From positions 3,968,001-4,032,000 of the forward strand of contig NZ_BAABKV010000001.1 of assembly GCF_039544005.1 (NCBI RefSeq): a stretch of 64,000 nucleotides of DNA, written 5' to 3'. Positions 25,548 to 34,850 of the stretch are shown in pieces. The notes below the pieces were generated by a model. The model worked only from the letters and a program-made list of their open reading frames with translations. It was not told the DNA's origin and made no database searches. The position numbers were made by a program, and so were the translations under genes. Within the stretch, counting starts at the first letter, position 1; each line of letters opens with the position of its first letter. This stretch comes from Kitasatospora paranensis. Its GTDB lineage: Bacteria > Actinomycetota > Actinomycetes > Streptomycetales > Streptomycetaceae.

Positions 25548-28500
25548 TCAGGCTCCGATCGCGTCGGCGGAGAGGGTGAGCAGGTCCCGCAGGGCGTCGG
25601 CGGACAGTTCGGTGAGCCACTGCTCGCCCTCACCGACCACGGCGCCGGCCAGGGCGCGCTTGGACTCGATCAGGTCGGCGATCCGCTCCTCGACCGTCCC
25701 GACGCACACCAGCCGGCGGACCTGGACGTCGCGCCGCTGGCCGATCCGGTGGGCGCGGTCGGTGGCCTGGTCCTCGACGGCCGGGTTCCACCAGCGGTCG
25801 AGGTGAACGACCTGGTTGGCGGCGGTCAGGTTGAGGCCGGTGCCGCCGGCCCGCAGGGAGAGGATGAACACCCCCGGCCCGTCCGGCTGTTGGAAGCGGT
25901 CGACGAGCCGTTCGCGGGCCGCTCGCGGGACACGGCCGTGCAGGTGGAGCACCTCGGTGCCGAGCCGGCCGGCGAGGTACGGGGCGAGGCGACCGGCGAA
26001 CTCGGCGTACTGGGTGAACACCAGGGTGCGGTCGCCGGCGGCGAGGGCCTGGCCGAGCAGCTCCTCCAGTCGATCGATCTTCCCGGACCGTCCGGCCAAC
26101 CCGCTCCGGTCGTGCAGCAGTTGGGCCGGATGGTTGCAGACCTGCTTGAGCCGGCCGAGGGCGGAGAGCACCGCCCCCTTGCGCTCCACCCCGCGGATCC
26201 CGGCGACGCGTCCGAGCAGGTCGGCCACCACCGCCTGGTAGAGCCCGGCCTGTTCGGCGGTGAGGTTGCAGCGGACGGTGAACTCCTGCTTGGCCGGCAG
26301 GTCGAGGGCGATCGCCGGATCGCTCTTGAGCCGGCGCAGCACGAACGGCCCTGCCAGCCGGCGGAGTCGGGCAGCGGCGCCCTCGTTGGCGTTCTGCTCG
26401 ACCGGCACCGCGAACCGCTCCCGGAACGCCTCCGCGCTGCCGAAGAGTCCGGGGTTGGTGAAGTCGAGGACGGCATGCAGCTCGGCCAGCCGGTTCTCCA
26501 CCGGGGTGCCGGTGAGGGCGATCCGCGGCCCCGAACGCAGTGACCGCAGCGCCCGGGAGCGTTCGGTCGCGGTGTTCTTGACCGCCTGCGCCTCGTCGGC
26601 GACGATCCGTCGCCAGTGGACGGCCCCGAGCCGCGCGGCGTCCCGCTGGGCGATGCCGTACGTGGTGATGACCAGGTCGGCGTCGGCGGCCGCGGTGTCC
26701 GCCGGCCCCCGTTCCGCGCCGTGGTGGACGTGGACGCGCAGCCCGGGAACGAACCTGGCCGCCTCACGCTGCCAGTTTCCGACCAGCGAGGTCGGACAGA
26801 CCAGCAGGGTCGGGCCGGTGGCGCCCTCGGCGTGCTCCAGGGCGAGCAGGGCCAGGGTCTGCACGGTCTTGCCGAGGCCCATGTCGTCGGCAAGGACGGC
26901 ACCGAGGCCGAGCCGGCCGAGGGCGTGCAGCCAGGCCAGGCCGCGCTGCTGGTACGGGCGGAGCGCGCCGGTGAATCCGGGCGGCGGCACGGGTGCGCCC
27001 TGTGCTCCGGCCCCGGCCCCGGCCCGGCCGGCGAGCAGGTCGCCGATCGGACCGTCGGCGTGCACCGCGGTGACCGGCAGCCCGGCGACCCGGGCGCTGT
27101 CGTCGAGGGCGAGGCGCAGCAGATCGGCGGCGGCCATGACGCCGTCGGCGTGCCGGGTGAGGAAGGCGAGGGCCGACCCGATGCGGGCTGCGTCGACCTC
27201 CACCCAGCGGCCGCGCAGGCGGACCAGGCCCTGCTGGGCGGCGGCGAGTTCGGCGAGTTCGTCGGCGTCGAGACGGGTCTCCCCGAGCGCGGCCTGCCAG
27301 TGGAAGGCGACGACGTCGTCCCGGTCGATCCGGGCGGGCTGCTCGACCGCGCCGGGCGTGCCGGTGGTGGCGGTGAGGGCCAGGCCCAGCGCGGGGCGGC
27401 GCTGCCACCAGGCGGGCAGCAGGACCCCGAAGCCCGCGTCGGCGAGAGCGGGCGCCCCGCTTCGGAGGAAGTCCAGGGCACCGGAGCGGTCCAGGCGCAG
27501 TCCGGTGGGCCGGACGCGGCGGGCGAGCTCGCGCAGCGGGGGTGGAGGAGGGCGGCCCGGTCGAGTTCGGCAGCCAGGACCGCTTCGGGCGGGTCGACAG
27601 TGCGGGCGAGGGCCGCGTAGGCAGGGCCGTGCTCCCACAGGTCGGCGGCAGCGACCAGCAGCGAGGGCCGGTCGGTGGCCTGCAGCAGCAGGTCGAGGCG
27701 CCAGTCGTCCTCGTCCGGGAGGCCGTCCGGGTCGCCTGCGGCGGGGCTGAGCGGCTCGGAGAGGCGCAGGCAGAGCCGGGCCGCAGGGTCGGCCGGGGCG
27801 CCGGCGTACCAGGTGGCGAGCCGGTCGGCGAGGCCGGTCGGAGCGGCGGCGAGCCGGCCGTCGCCGGTGTGCAGAGCGGTGAGCCAGGCTCCCACGGGGC
27901 TGTCGGCGGCCGGTGGCGCCGCCCCGGCGAGGGCGGCCCGCACTTCGAGGTCGGTCAGCGTGTCGAGGGCGTCGGCGAGCAGGGCGTCGGCGGAGCGGCG
28001 GCCCGCGGCGCGGGGCGGTTCGGCGGCGAGGGCGGCGGGCGGGCATCCGGCGGCGAGGGCGGCGGCCTCCGAGCGGTCGGGGGTCTCCGGGGCGGGCTGC
28101 CAGCGGGCGTACGCGCCGTCGTCCTGCTCGCGGACGACCGGCAGGACGCGGCCGCGCCCGGCCAGCCGCCAGGCGAGGTCGTGGACGGCGGTGAGCCAGC
28201 GCAGTGCGGCCCCGTAGGCGACCTCGACGGGCGGTCCGCCGCCGTCGGGCTGGCTGAGCGCGGCCGCGGCGTGCGGGTCGAAGAGTTCGCCGAGCAGTTG
28301 CGCGGTGTGCGGTCCGGCGAGGACGAGCGCGGGCACCCGCCAGGCGGTGAGGACGGTGCCCTGCCGGACGGCGCCGACCGGGAGCTGCGGGGACGGGGTG
28401 GGCGCTCCGCCCAGCGAGGGGAGATGGAGGGTGACCCAGCGCTCGGCGGCCTGGCCGGCCAGCCAGCCGGGGCCCGGGCCGAGGCCGGCGAGGAGCCGGG

Positions 28501-28651
28501 CTGTGGTGTCGGCGGGGCAGGCGTACGGGTGGGCGGAGGGCCGGCCGGGCGTACGCAGGGCGGTGGGGCGGTGGTTGCCGTGCGCGGCGGCGTCCTCGGC
28601 CCAGAGCGCGAGCCGGCCGCCGCTCAGCCAGTGCGCGTGGAGCGCGTACAC
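25548..28651 (-). CDS. SNF2-family DEAD/DEAH-like helicase (apparent frameshift)
   Basis: About 1,034 residues after correction. The N-terminal 370 residues read in one frame (MYALHAHWLSGGRL..., a helicase-associated region). Translation then needs one extra C on the minus strand in the GGGGG run at 27538-27542 to continue as PLRELARRVRPTG. The ATPase core has DDMGLGKTVQ (motif I), motif II DEAQ rather than DEAH, ALTGTPVENR (III), then the C-lobe SLRAGGTGLNLTAA (V) and HRIGQRR (VI). Helicases of this type remodel protein-DNA or RNA-polymerase complexes (RapA-like) in actinobacteria. The GTG start at 28651 is the first in-frame start; the upstream frame is a shadow. Confidence 0.85.
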
Positions 28652-28729
28652 GGTGCTCCCTCCGCCGTCGGACGGTTTTCACCCTAGCCCGGCGTGCTGA
28701 CAGGGCCCGTCGGCAAAGTCGCCGAACCC

Positions 28730-28815
28730 GTTGGTTGAACTTTGAACGAGATGGGGTTATGGTGGAGCCAACAAGTTGAAGCCTAAACAAACGGCTTCTG
28801 AACCCGGGAGCAGCC
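28730..28815 (+). promoter_or_regulatory. AT-rich regulatory region upstream of the YceI gene
   Basis: An unusually AT-rich stretch with repeated TTGAAc/TTTGAAC elements (28735-28746) and an inverted repeat GAAGCC-N9-GGCTTC (28778-28783 with 28793-28798). A MarR- or redox-type regulator binding here is plausible. The YceI start follows 18 bases later. Confidence 0.5.
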
Positions 28816-29427
28816 ATGGGCATCTTCAGCCGCAAGAACGACACCACCACCACCGTCGCCACCACCAGCACAGCCACCGGTACCGGCCTCGACCACCTGA
28901 CCGGCGCCTACACCATCGACCCCACCCACAGCCAGATCGGCTTCGCGGTGCGCCACGCCATGGTGACCAACGTCCGGGGCGAGTTCACCGAGTACGACGG
29001 CAAGCTCCACCTCGACGGCACCGACCCCGGCAAGTCCAGCGCCGAGCTGGTCATCAAGGTCGCCAGCATCGACACCAACCAGGCCCAGCGCGACGAGCAC
29101 CTGCGCACCGGCGACTTCTTCGCCGCCGACACCTACCCGGAGATCCGGTTCGTCTCCACCGGCGCCGAACTGGTCGGCGACGGCACCTACCGGATGACCG
29201 GCGACCTGACGATCAAGGACACCACCCGGCAGGTCGTCCTCGACCTGGACTTCACCGGCCACGCCACCGACGTGTACGGCGCGAACCGGGTCGGCTTCGA
29301 GGGCCGCACCACGGTCGACCGCACGGCCTGGGGCCTGACCTACAACGCCGCGCTGGAGACCGGCGGCGTGCTCATCGGCGAGAAGGTCAAGCTCACCTTC
29401 GACATCTCCGCCGTCAAGGCCGCCTGA
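28816..29427 (+). CDS. YceI-family polyisoprenoid-binding-like protein
   Basis: A 203-residue YceI lipocalin-like barrel. After a Thr-rich leader comes YTIDPTHSQIGFAVRHAMVTNVRGEF, the family signature. TSAELVIKVASIDTNQAQRDEHLRTGDFF and the TIKDTTRQVVLDLDF strands complete the barrel. The family binds isoprenoid or fatty acid-like lipids and often appears as a stress protein. There is no classical signal peptide, unlike many YceI proteins, so it is probably cytosolic. GGGAGCAG precedes the ATG. It is divergent from the helicase and ends in a clear terminator. Confidence 0.92.
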   Translation: MGIFSRKNDTTTTVATTSTATGTGLDHLTGAYTIDPTHSQIGFAVRHAMVTNVRGEFTEYDGKLHLDGTDPGKSSAELVIKVASIDTNQAQRDEHLRTGDFFAADTYPEIRFVSTGAELVGDGTYRMTGDLTIKDTTRQVVLDLDFTGHATDVYGANRVGFEGRTTVDRTAWGLTYNAALETGGVLIGEKVKLTFDISAVKAA

Positions 29428-29446
29428 CCCCCGACCCACCCGGCCA

Positions 29447-29475
29447 CGCCCCCGCCGACCCTGACGGCGGGGGCG
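29447..29475 (+). terminator. Terminator after the YceI gene
   Basis: An 11-bp perfect stem (29447-29457 with 29465-29475) with a seven-base loop, 20 bases past the stop. Confidence 0.8.
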
Positions 29476-29524
29476 CCGCCGCGCCCTGCGACGATGCCGT
29501 TCAGCGGTCCGCCGAGGGGAGGCC

Positions 29525-30426
29525 ATGGAACTGCGCCAACTGCACTGCTTCGTCGCGGTCGCCGAGGAACTGCACTTCGGACGCGCCGCCGAGCGGCTGA
29601 TGCTCGGCCAACCCGCCGTCAGCCAGCAGATCCGCCGGCTGGAGAGGAGTTGAAGGTCGAGCTGTTCGACCGTTCACCACGGCACGTCCGGCTGACCCCG
29701 GCCGGACAGCGCTTCCTGCCGGCCGCCCGCGACGTGCTGGCCGCCGAACGGGCCGCCCACGCCACCGCCGCCACCCTCCGCACCCCGGACCGACTGCGGC
29801 TGGGCACCGTCACGGGCCTCGGTGAGCGCCTCGAACGGATCCTGGACACCTACCAGCGGGACGCCCCCGGCATCCACGTCGAACTGCACGCCCATCCGGT
29901 GGCCGAGCGCCTCGCGCGGCTCGCCGACGGCCGGATCGACGCGGCCTTCGTCCGCGGCGCGATCCCCACCGACGACGACGGCAGCGCGGCCCAGATCCGC
30001 TACCTCCCGCTCTGGCAGGACGAGTTGGCCGTCGCACTGCCGGCCCGCCACCCGCTCGCCGCACAGCCCGACATCGACCTCGCCGACCTCGCCGGGCTGC
30101 CGCTGCGCCTCACCGAGCGCCGCAACCACCCCAGCCTGGTCGACCTCGTCCTCGGCGCCTGCCGGGCCGCCGGTTTCGAACCCGTCCCCGGCCCGGCCTC
30201 CAGCACCCTCCAGGACACCCTGGCCGCGATCGGCACCGGCACGCCGATGTGGACAGTGCTGTACGCGGCGAACGCCCGGATGATGCAGGTCCGCCGGGTC
30301 GCCTTCCGCCCGCTGCGGGCGCCCGGCCTGGCGCTCCCCGTCGCGCTGGCCGTCCGCCGGTCGGCGCCGCTCCCCCGGCTGCTGCTCTCCGCATGCCGTC
30401 CGGCCTGCGACGATCAGGATCCGTGA
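29525..30426 (+). CDS. LysR-family transcriptional regulator (apparent frameshift)
   Basis: About 300 residues after correction. ATG 29525 (GGGGAGG upstream) gives a normal LysR winged [43 protein letters not shown]. The frame then hits TGA, while the next frame continues [20 protein letters not shown]. Adding one G to the GG at 29646-29647 restores [15 protein letters not shown], the standard LysR sequence. The effector domain follows ([14 protein letters not shown], then [26 protein letters not shown]). Target unknown; the neighbours are YceI and a tautomerase, the latter 116 bases downstream in the same direction, so it could regulate that enzyme. Confidence 0.85.
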
Positions 30427-30542
30427 TCGCTGCGAGAGCCGATCGGGTCTGGGTCGGGCGCGGCCCGCGGTGTGGACTGTTCCCAGGACGCCGGACCGGA
30501 CGGACAGAACCGAACGGGCGGCGCGGAGTTGAGGAGCACACC

Positions 30543-30725
30543 ATGCCCATCGTCACCGTCCAGCAGGGCCCGCGGACCGTCGAGCTCAAGCGCGAGCTGG
30601 TGCGCCGGATCACCGACGCCTTCGTGGACGCCTACCAGGTCCCGGCCGACACCGTTCAGGTGTGGATCCACGAGGTGCCCGCCGACAGCTGGGGCGCCGC
30701 GGGCACCCTGATCGCCGACCGGTAG
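30543..30725 (+). CDS. 4-oxalocrotonate tautomerase family enzyme
   Basis: A 60-residue enzyme with the catalytic Pro just after the initiator Met (MPIVTVQQGPRTVELKREL), the typical length and beta-alpha-beta fold of 4-OT. The C-terminal half (VPADTVQVWIHEVPADSWGAAG) contains the usual hydrophobic core and the E/D-x-W-x-GG-like end. It catalyses keto-enol tautomerisation of a small acid; the substrate is unknown and this short form may act in a catabolic or detoxification side route. ATG with GAGGAG upstream. It lies between two LysR genes, the second convergent at 30757. Confidence 0.9.
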   Translation: MPIVTVQQGPRTVELKRELVRRITDAFVDAYQVPADTVQVWIHEVPADSWGAAGTLIADR

Positions 30726-30756
30726 CCCCCGGACCGGGGTGTCACGGGGCCACGGA

Positions 30757-31721
30757 TCACGGGGCCAGCAGCGCCGCGTCCTCGTCCGGCAGCCAACTGC
30801 CGGGCGGGCGGCGCAACCACCCCTCGGAGCGCCCGAGTCGGGCGGCCGCGGCCTGAAGCGCCACCAGCCCGGGATGCCGCAGGTCGGGGCGGTGGACCAG
30901 CCCGAGCAGGCTGAGCGGCACCGGGTCGACCAGCGGCCGGGTCACGCTGCCGGGGACTTCCGGCCCGCCGGTGGTGGTCAGCACCGGATGCCCGTGCCGG
31001 GTCAGGTAGCGGGCCAGCTCCGGGACACCCACCGGCGGGGCGTACCCGGGGGCCGCCACCAGCCCGTGCACGGCCAGCAGCCGCCGCCCGAGGTCCGTCC
31101 ACTCCGTGGTCGCCGGGTTGCCGGCAAGGATGTCGACCGGATGGCCGGCCAGCGCGACCACCGGGACGGACTCGCGCCCGGCCAACGGGTGGCCGACCGG
31201 AAGGATCACCGCCATCGCCTCCAACCTCACCGGCTGGTGAGCGAGTTGACCGCGCACCCGGGCCGGCAGCCCGGCGAACCGGCCGAACGACACGTCCAGC
31301 CGATGCGCGAGCAACTCGCCCGCCGCAGCGGCAAGTCCGCCGAGGAAACGGGCCAGCAGATCGCAGTCCGGCGCCGCGGACCGGGCCGCACCGAGCACCC
31401 GGTCCGAGGTGAGGTCCCCGCCGTCCACGTCGCTGTTGAGATCCACCAGCAGGGCCCTGGACTGCACGGAGGAGACGATCTCGTCGTGCAGGGCGAGCAG
31501 GCGCCGGGCGCGCGGCAGCAGCGACTCCCCGCCGGGGTGAGCACCACGCTGCGGGTGGTGCGGTGGAACAACACCTCGCCGAGTTGCCGCTCCAACGCCC
31601 GGACGTCCCGGCTGAGCGCCTGCTGCGCGACGTGCAGCATCCCGGCGGCCCGGCCGAAGTGCAGGGTCTCGGCCGTCGTGACGAAGCCGCGCAGCAGACG
31701 CGGGTGCAGATCCTGGGGCAT
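30757..31721 (-). CDS. LysR-family transcriptional regulator (apparent frameshift)
   Basis: About 321 residues after correction. From ATG 31721: MPQDLHPRLLRGFVTTAETLHFGRAAGMLHVAQQALSRDVRALERQLGEVLFHRTTRSVVLTPAG, a complete LysR DNA-binding domain. The frame then turns to nonsense; adding one G (minus strand) to the CCCC run at 31527-31530 restores GESLLPRARRLLALHDEIV and the effector domain (DLLARFLGGLAAAAGELL and so on). TACTGT ends eight bases before the ATG. It is divergent from the MFS transporter gene, with an ATTGAC-N11-GTCAAT palindrome between, so it probably controls that transporter and itself. Confidence 0.85.
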
Positions 31722-31750
31722 GACGCAGCACAGTAGGCAGCGCAGGCCCG

Positions 31751-31773
31751 ATTGACAACACAGGTGCGTCAAT
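31751..31773. promoter_or_regulatory. Candidate LysR operator between divergent LysR and MFS genes
   Basis: ATTGAC (31751-31756) and GTCAAT (31768-31773) form an interrupted palindrome with an 11-base spacer, the shape of a T-N11-A LysR site. It lies 30 bases from the LysR start and 79 from the MFS start, so one bound regulator could control both. Confidence 0.6.
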
Positions 31774-31851
31774 CCGGCCGAACAGGTGTTGGACCGCGCG
31801 CCGTGGGACCGCGCAGGGTGGGGATGTCCCGATCCGCCGAACTGGAGTCCC

Positions 31852-33147
31852 GTGTTCACCGCGTTCGCCGCTTACCGCCGCCTGCTCGCCCGCCCCGGCG
31901 CCCTCGCCTTCACCCTGTCCGGACTGCTCGCCCGCATGGCAGGGTCCATGAGCGGTGTGTCCGCCGTGGCGCTGATCGCCGAACGGCGCGGCTCCTATGC
32001 CCTGGCCGGCGCCGTGTCCGCCGCCGGACTGGCAGCCGTCGCGGTCGGCATGCCGCTGATCGGACGGCTCGTCGACCGCCACGGACAGGCCCGGGTGGCC
32101 GTCCCCGCGGTGCTGGCCAACGCGGTGCCGTTCGCCGGGCTGCTGCTCTGCACCGGCTTCGGCGCACCCGACTGGACGCTCTTCGTCTGCTGGGCCGCGG
32201 CATCCGGCATCCCCAACCTCGGCGGCATGGCCCGCGCCCGCTGGGCGCACCTGCTGCGCGACGACGAGGCCGCGCGGCACCTCGCCAACTCGCTCGAACA
32301 GGCCCTGGACGAGCTGTGCTTCATGGCCGGGCCGGTCCTGGCGATGCTGCTGTGCAGCACCCTCTTCGCGGAGGCCGGCCTGCTGGCCTCCGGCGTGCTC
32401 TGCACGACGGGTGTGCTGCTGTTCGCCGCCCAGCGCGGCACCGAGCCACCGGTGGCGCGCCCCACCCCCACCCCCGCCGGCGAACCGGCCCGTCCGCGCG
32501 GCCCGGCCGGCGGCACCGCCGGACTGCGCGTGCTGCTGCCCGCCTTCCTCGCCACCGGCGTGGTCTTCGGCTCGACGGAGGTCACCACCCTCGCGTACGC
32601 CGACGCGCTCGGCCACCGATCGGCGGCAGGCCTGCTGCTGGCCCTGGTCGCGGCCGGATCCTGCCTGTCCGGGCTGGCGTTCGGGCTGCTGCGGCCACGG
32701 CGCTCCCCCGTCACCAGGCTGCTGGGCGGAGCCGCCGCCATGGCCGGGCTGCTCCTGCTGCCGCTGGCGGCCGGGCTGACCGGAGCGGGGCTGTGGGTGC
32801 TCGGAGCCGCCCTTTTCGTGGCCGGGTCGGGGACGGCCCCCACCATGGTGAGCGGGATGACGCTCGTTCAGGAACTCAGCCCCGCTGGGCGGCTCAACGA
32901 GGGGATGGCCGCGGCCGTGTCCGCGATCCTGGTCGGCATCTCGGCCGGTTCCGCGCTCGGCGGCGCGGTCGCGCAGCACGCGGCGCCGGGCACCGGCTAC
33001 TGGGTGCCCGCCGGGGCCGCCACCGTCGCCCTGCTGACCGTCGGCGCGGGCGCCCACGTGCTGCGCCGGCCCCGCACGGTGCCCGTCGCGGAGCCGGGAA
33101 TGCACCGACCGGCTGTCGGCGCCGGGGCACCGACGTCGCGGGGATGA
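31852..33147 (+). CDS. MFS transporter
   Basis: A 431-residue transporter with about 12 membrane helices. The GTG at 31852 (MFTAFAAYRRLLARPGALAFTLSGLLARM) follows GGAG by three bases; a longer in-frame ATG at 31786 adds a non-hydrophobic leader. Loop 2-3 carries GRLVDRHGQARV, and a Pro/Thr-rich central loop (about residues 195-220) splits the two bundles. The C-terminal half has GTAPTMVSGMTLVQELSPAGRLNEGMA, typical of the Streptomyces drug/metabolite exporter family. Divergent from the LysR gene with a candidate LysR operator between. The substrate is unknown. Confidence 0.84.
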   Translation: MFTAFAAYRRLLARPGALAFTLSGLLARMAGSMSGVSAVALIAERRGSYALAGAVSAAGLAAVAVGMPLIGRLVDRHGQARVAVPAVLANAVPFAGLLLCTGFGAPDWTLFVCWAAASGIPNLGGMARARWAHLLRDDEAARHLANSLEQALDELCFMAGPVLAMLLCSTLFAEAGLLASGVLCTTGVLLFAAQRGTEPPVARPTPTPAGEPARPRGPAGGTAGLRVLLPAFLATGVVFGSTEVTTLAYADALGHRSAAGLLLALVAAGSCLSGLAFGLLRPRRSPVTRLLGGAAAMAGLLLLPLAAGLTGAGLWVLGAALFVAGSGTAPTMVSGMTLVQELSPAGRLNEGMAAAVSAILVGISAGSALGGAVAQHAAPGTGYWVPAGAATVALLTVGAGAHVLRRPRTVPVAEPGMHRPAVGAGAPTSRG

Positions 33148-33241
33148 GCGCGCCGAGCCGCACCCGGTCCGAGCGGCCGGAGGCGGGCGGGCGCGTCACG
33201 GACGCGGCCCGGCCGGCGGAGCGGGGTGCGGCGGTCACGGT

Positions 33242-33769
33242 CTACGACCGCTGAGCACCCGTGCCGGGCCAGCTGTACTCGTACTCGGGGAGCTCGTGAC
33301 CGCCGGGGAAGAACCCGGTGCGCTCGTCCGTGCGCAGGCCGCCCTCGCGCTCGTAGAAGGCGACGGCGCGGCGGTTGTCGCACAGCACCTCCAGCCGGAG
33401 CGTGGCGGGAGCGGCGCGTTCGAGGGCGGCGTGCAGCAGCAGCCGGCCGACGCCGCCGCCGGTGCGGCCGGGGCGGACGTGCAGGTTGTCGAGGAGCGCC
33501 CGGCCGTCCGGCTCGGGGACGAGGTAGGCGAATCCGACCGGTTCGCCGTCCTGCTCGGCGATCAGCAGGGTCGGCGTGTGCTCGGGGCCGCCGTAGTCGA
33601 CCTCCAGCCGGAGCTCCCAGATGGCGCGCCGTTCGGCGGGCATGCCGTCGCCCAGTGCCTCGGCGGGGACGATCCCGGCGTACGCGGTCCGCTGGCTGGC
33701 GGCGTGCAGGTCGGCGACGGCCGTCGCGTCGTCGCGGCCGCCGGTCCGTACGGTGATGGGTCCGCTCAT
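33242..33769 (-). CDS. GNAT-family N-acetyltransferase
   Basis: A 175-residue acetyltransferase with a complete GNAT fold. It starts ITVRTGGRDDATAVADLHAASQRTAYAGIV, then PTLLIAEQDGEPVGFAYLV (strand beta-4) and LLDNLHVRPGRTGGGVGRLLL, the acetyl-CoA pyrophosphate loop (R/Q-x-x-G-x-G/A). It closes with LEVLCDNRRAVAFYEREGG. The acceptor is unknown; related proteins acetylate small amines or antibiotics. ATG start at 33769. The upstream region holds two TGAAC-N2-GTTCA palindromes, one of them overlapping the expected -35. Confidence 0.87.
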   Translation of the reverse strand: MSGPITVRTGGRDDATAVADLHAASQRTAYAGIVPAEALGDGMPAERRAIWELRLEVDYGGPEHTPTLLIAEQDGEPVGFAYLVPEPDGRALLDNLHVRPGRTGGGVGRLLLHAALERAAPATLRLEVLCDNRRAVAFYEREGGLRTDERTGFFPGGHELPEYEYSWPGTGAQRS

Positions 33770-33795
33770 GGGCCGAGCCTGCCACAACACGGGGT

Positions 33796-33852
33796 TGAAC
33801 GCGTTCAGAATTCCGTCTAGAGTCGACCCGGGGCATGTTTTGAACATGTTCG
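33796..33852. promoter_or_regulatory. Two TGAAC-type palindromes between GNAT and TetR genes
   Basis: TGAACGCGTTCA (33796-33807, perfect 12 bp) and TGAACATGTTCG (33841-33852, with GAACATGTTC perfect in its core) share the form TGAAC-N2-GTTCA, centres 45 bases apart. They lie just upstream of the GNAT gene, which their spacing favours over the distant TetR gene. A TetR-type dimer could bind both. Confidence 0.55.
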
Positions 33853-33980
33853 AAATGTTGCCGCCGCTCAGGTCGCGGCCGTACCGGGTGTCGAGGGGGT
33901 GGCCGGTGCGGCCCGCCCGCGCGGGCCGATCACGTCCGCGGCGGGCCGGGAGTCCGTCGACCCCGGTTAGGCTCAGGGCC

Positions 33981-34759
33981 GTGGACGAGCAGAAGGGCGG
34001 CACCCGCGACATGGACCAGTCTGTCCAGGAACCCGCACGCGGCGCGGAGCTCCCGGGCGGTCGCGCCCGCCCGAAGACCGACAAGAGCGAGCAGACCCGC
34101 ACCCTGATCCTCGACACCGCGATGCGGCTGTTCCAGGAGCGCGGCTACGAGAAGACGACGATGCGCGCCATCGCCACCGAGGCCGGGATCTCGGTCGGCA
34201 ACGCGTACTACTACTTCGAGAAAAAGAATTCCTCATCCAGGGGTTCTACGACGGCATGACCGTCCAGCACGCCGCCGACGCGGCGCAACGCATGGCCGGG
34301 CACACCGAGTTCGCCGACCGGCTGCACCTGGCGCTGTCCTCCTGGCTGGACTGTGCCGCGCCGTACCACGAGTTCGCGGCCCAGTTCTTCCGCACCGCCG
34401 CCGACCCGAACTCCTCGCTCAGCCCGTTCGCCAACGAGTCGCACCGGGCACGGGCCACCGCCGTCACGCTCTTCCGCGACGTCCTGACCGGCTCGGACGT
34501 GGCCCCCAAGCTCGACCCGGAGCTGCGCGAACTGCTGCCCGACCTGCTCTGGCTGCACCTGATGATCATCGTGCTGTACTGGGTCTTCGACCACACCCCG
34601 GAGCAGGAACGGACCCGCGAGTTCGTCCGCCGCTCCACCCCGCTGGTCGCCCGCGTCGTCGGGCTCTCCCGCTACCGGGTCTTCCGCCCGCTGGTCCGGG
34701 ATGCGAAGGGGCTCATCCAGGACTTCATCCTGCCGACCATCGGCCGCACCGCGACCTGA
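33981..34759 (+). CDS. TetR-family transcriptional regulator (apparent frameshift)
   Basis: About 259 residues after correction. The GTG at 33981 is chosen since TAGGCT ends eight bases upstream (leaderless); an ATG at 34011 is the alternative. After a charged leader comes the HTH (EQTRTLILDTAMRLFQERGYEKTTMRAIATEAGISVGNAYYYFEKK), normal for TetR. The frame then breaks at 34221-34227, where one added G (aaaaag to aaaaagg) joins KEFLIQGFYDGMTVQHAADAAQ and the long helical ligand-binding domain (LLPDLLWLHLMIIVLYWVFDHTPEQERTREFV). The ligand is unknown. Two TGAAC palindromes upstream may be its operator. Confidence 0.84.
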
Positions 34760-34850
34760 GCACACGGCACGGCCGAGGGCCGGGGCACCGGGGCCGGGGA
34801 CAAGGGCCCCGGCCGTCGGCCCCGGCTCCCGTCCCCGGGCGCGGCGAGGC

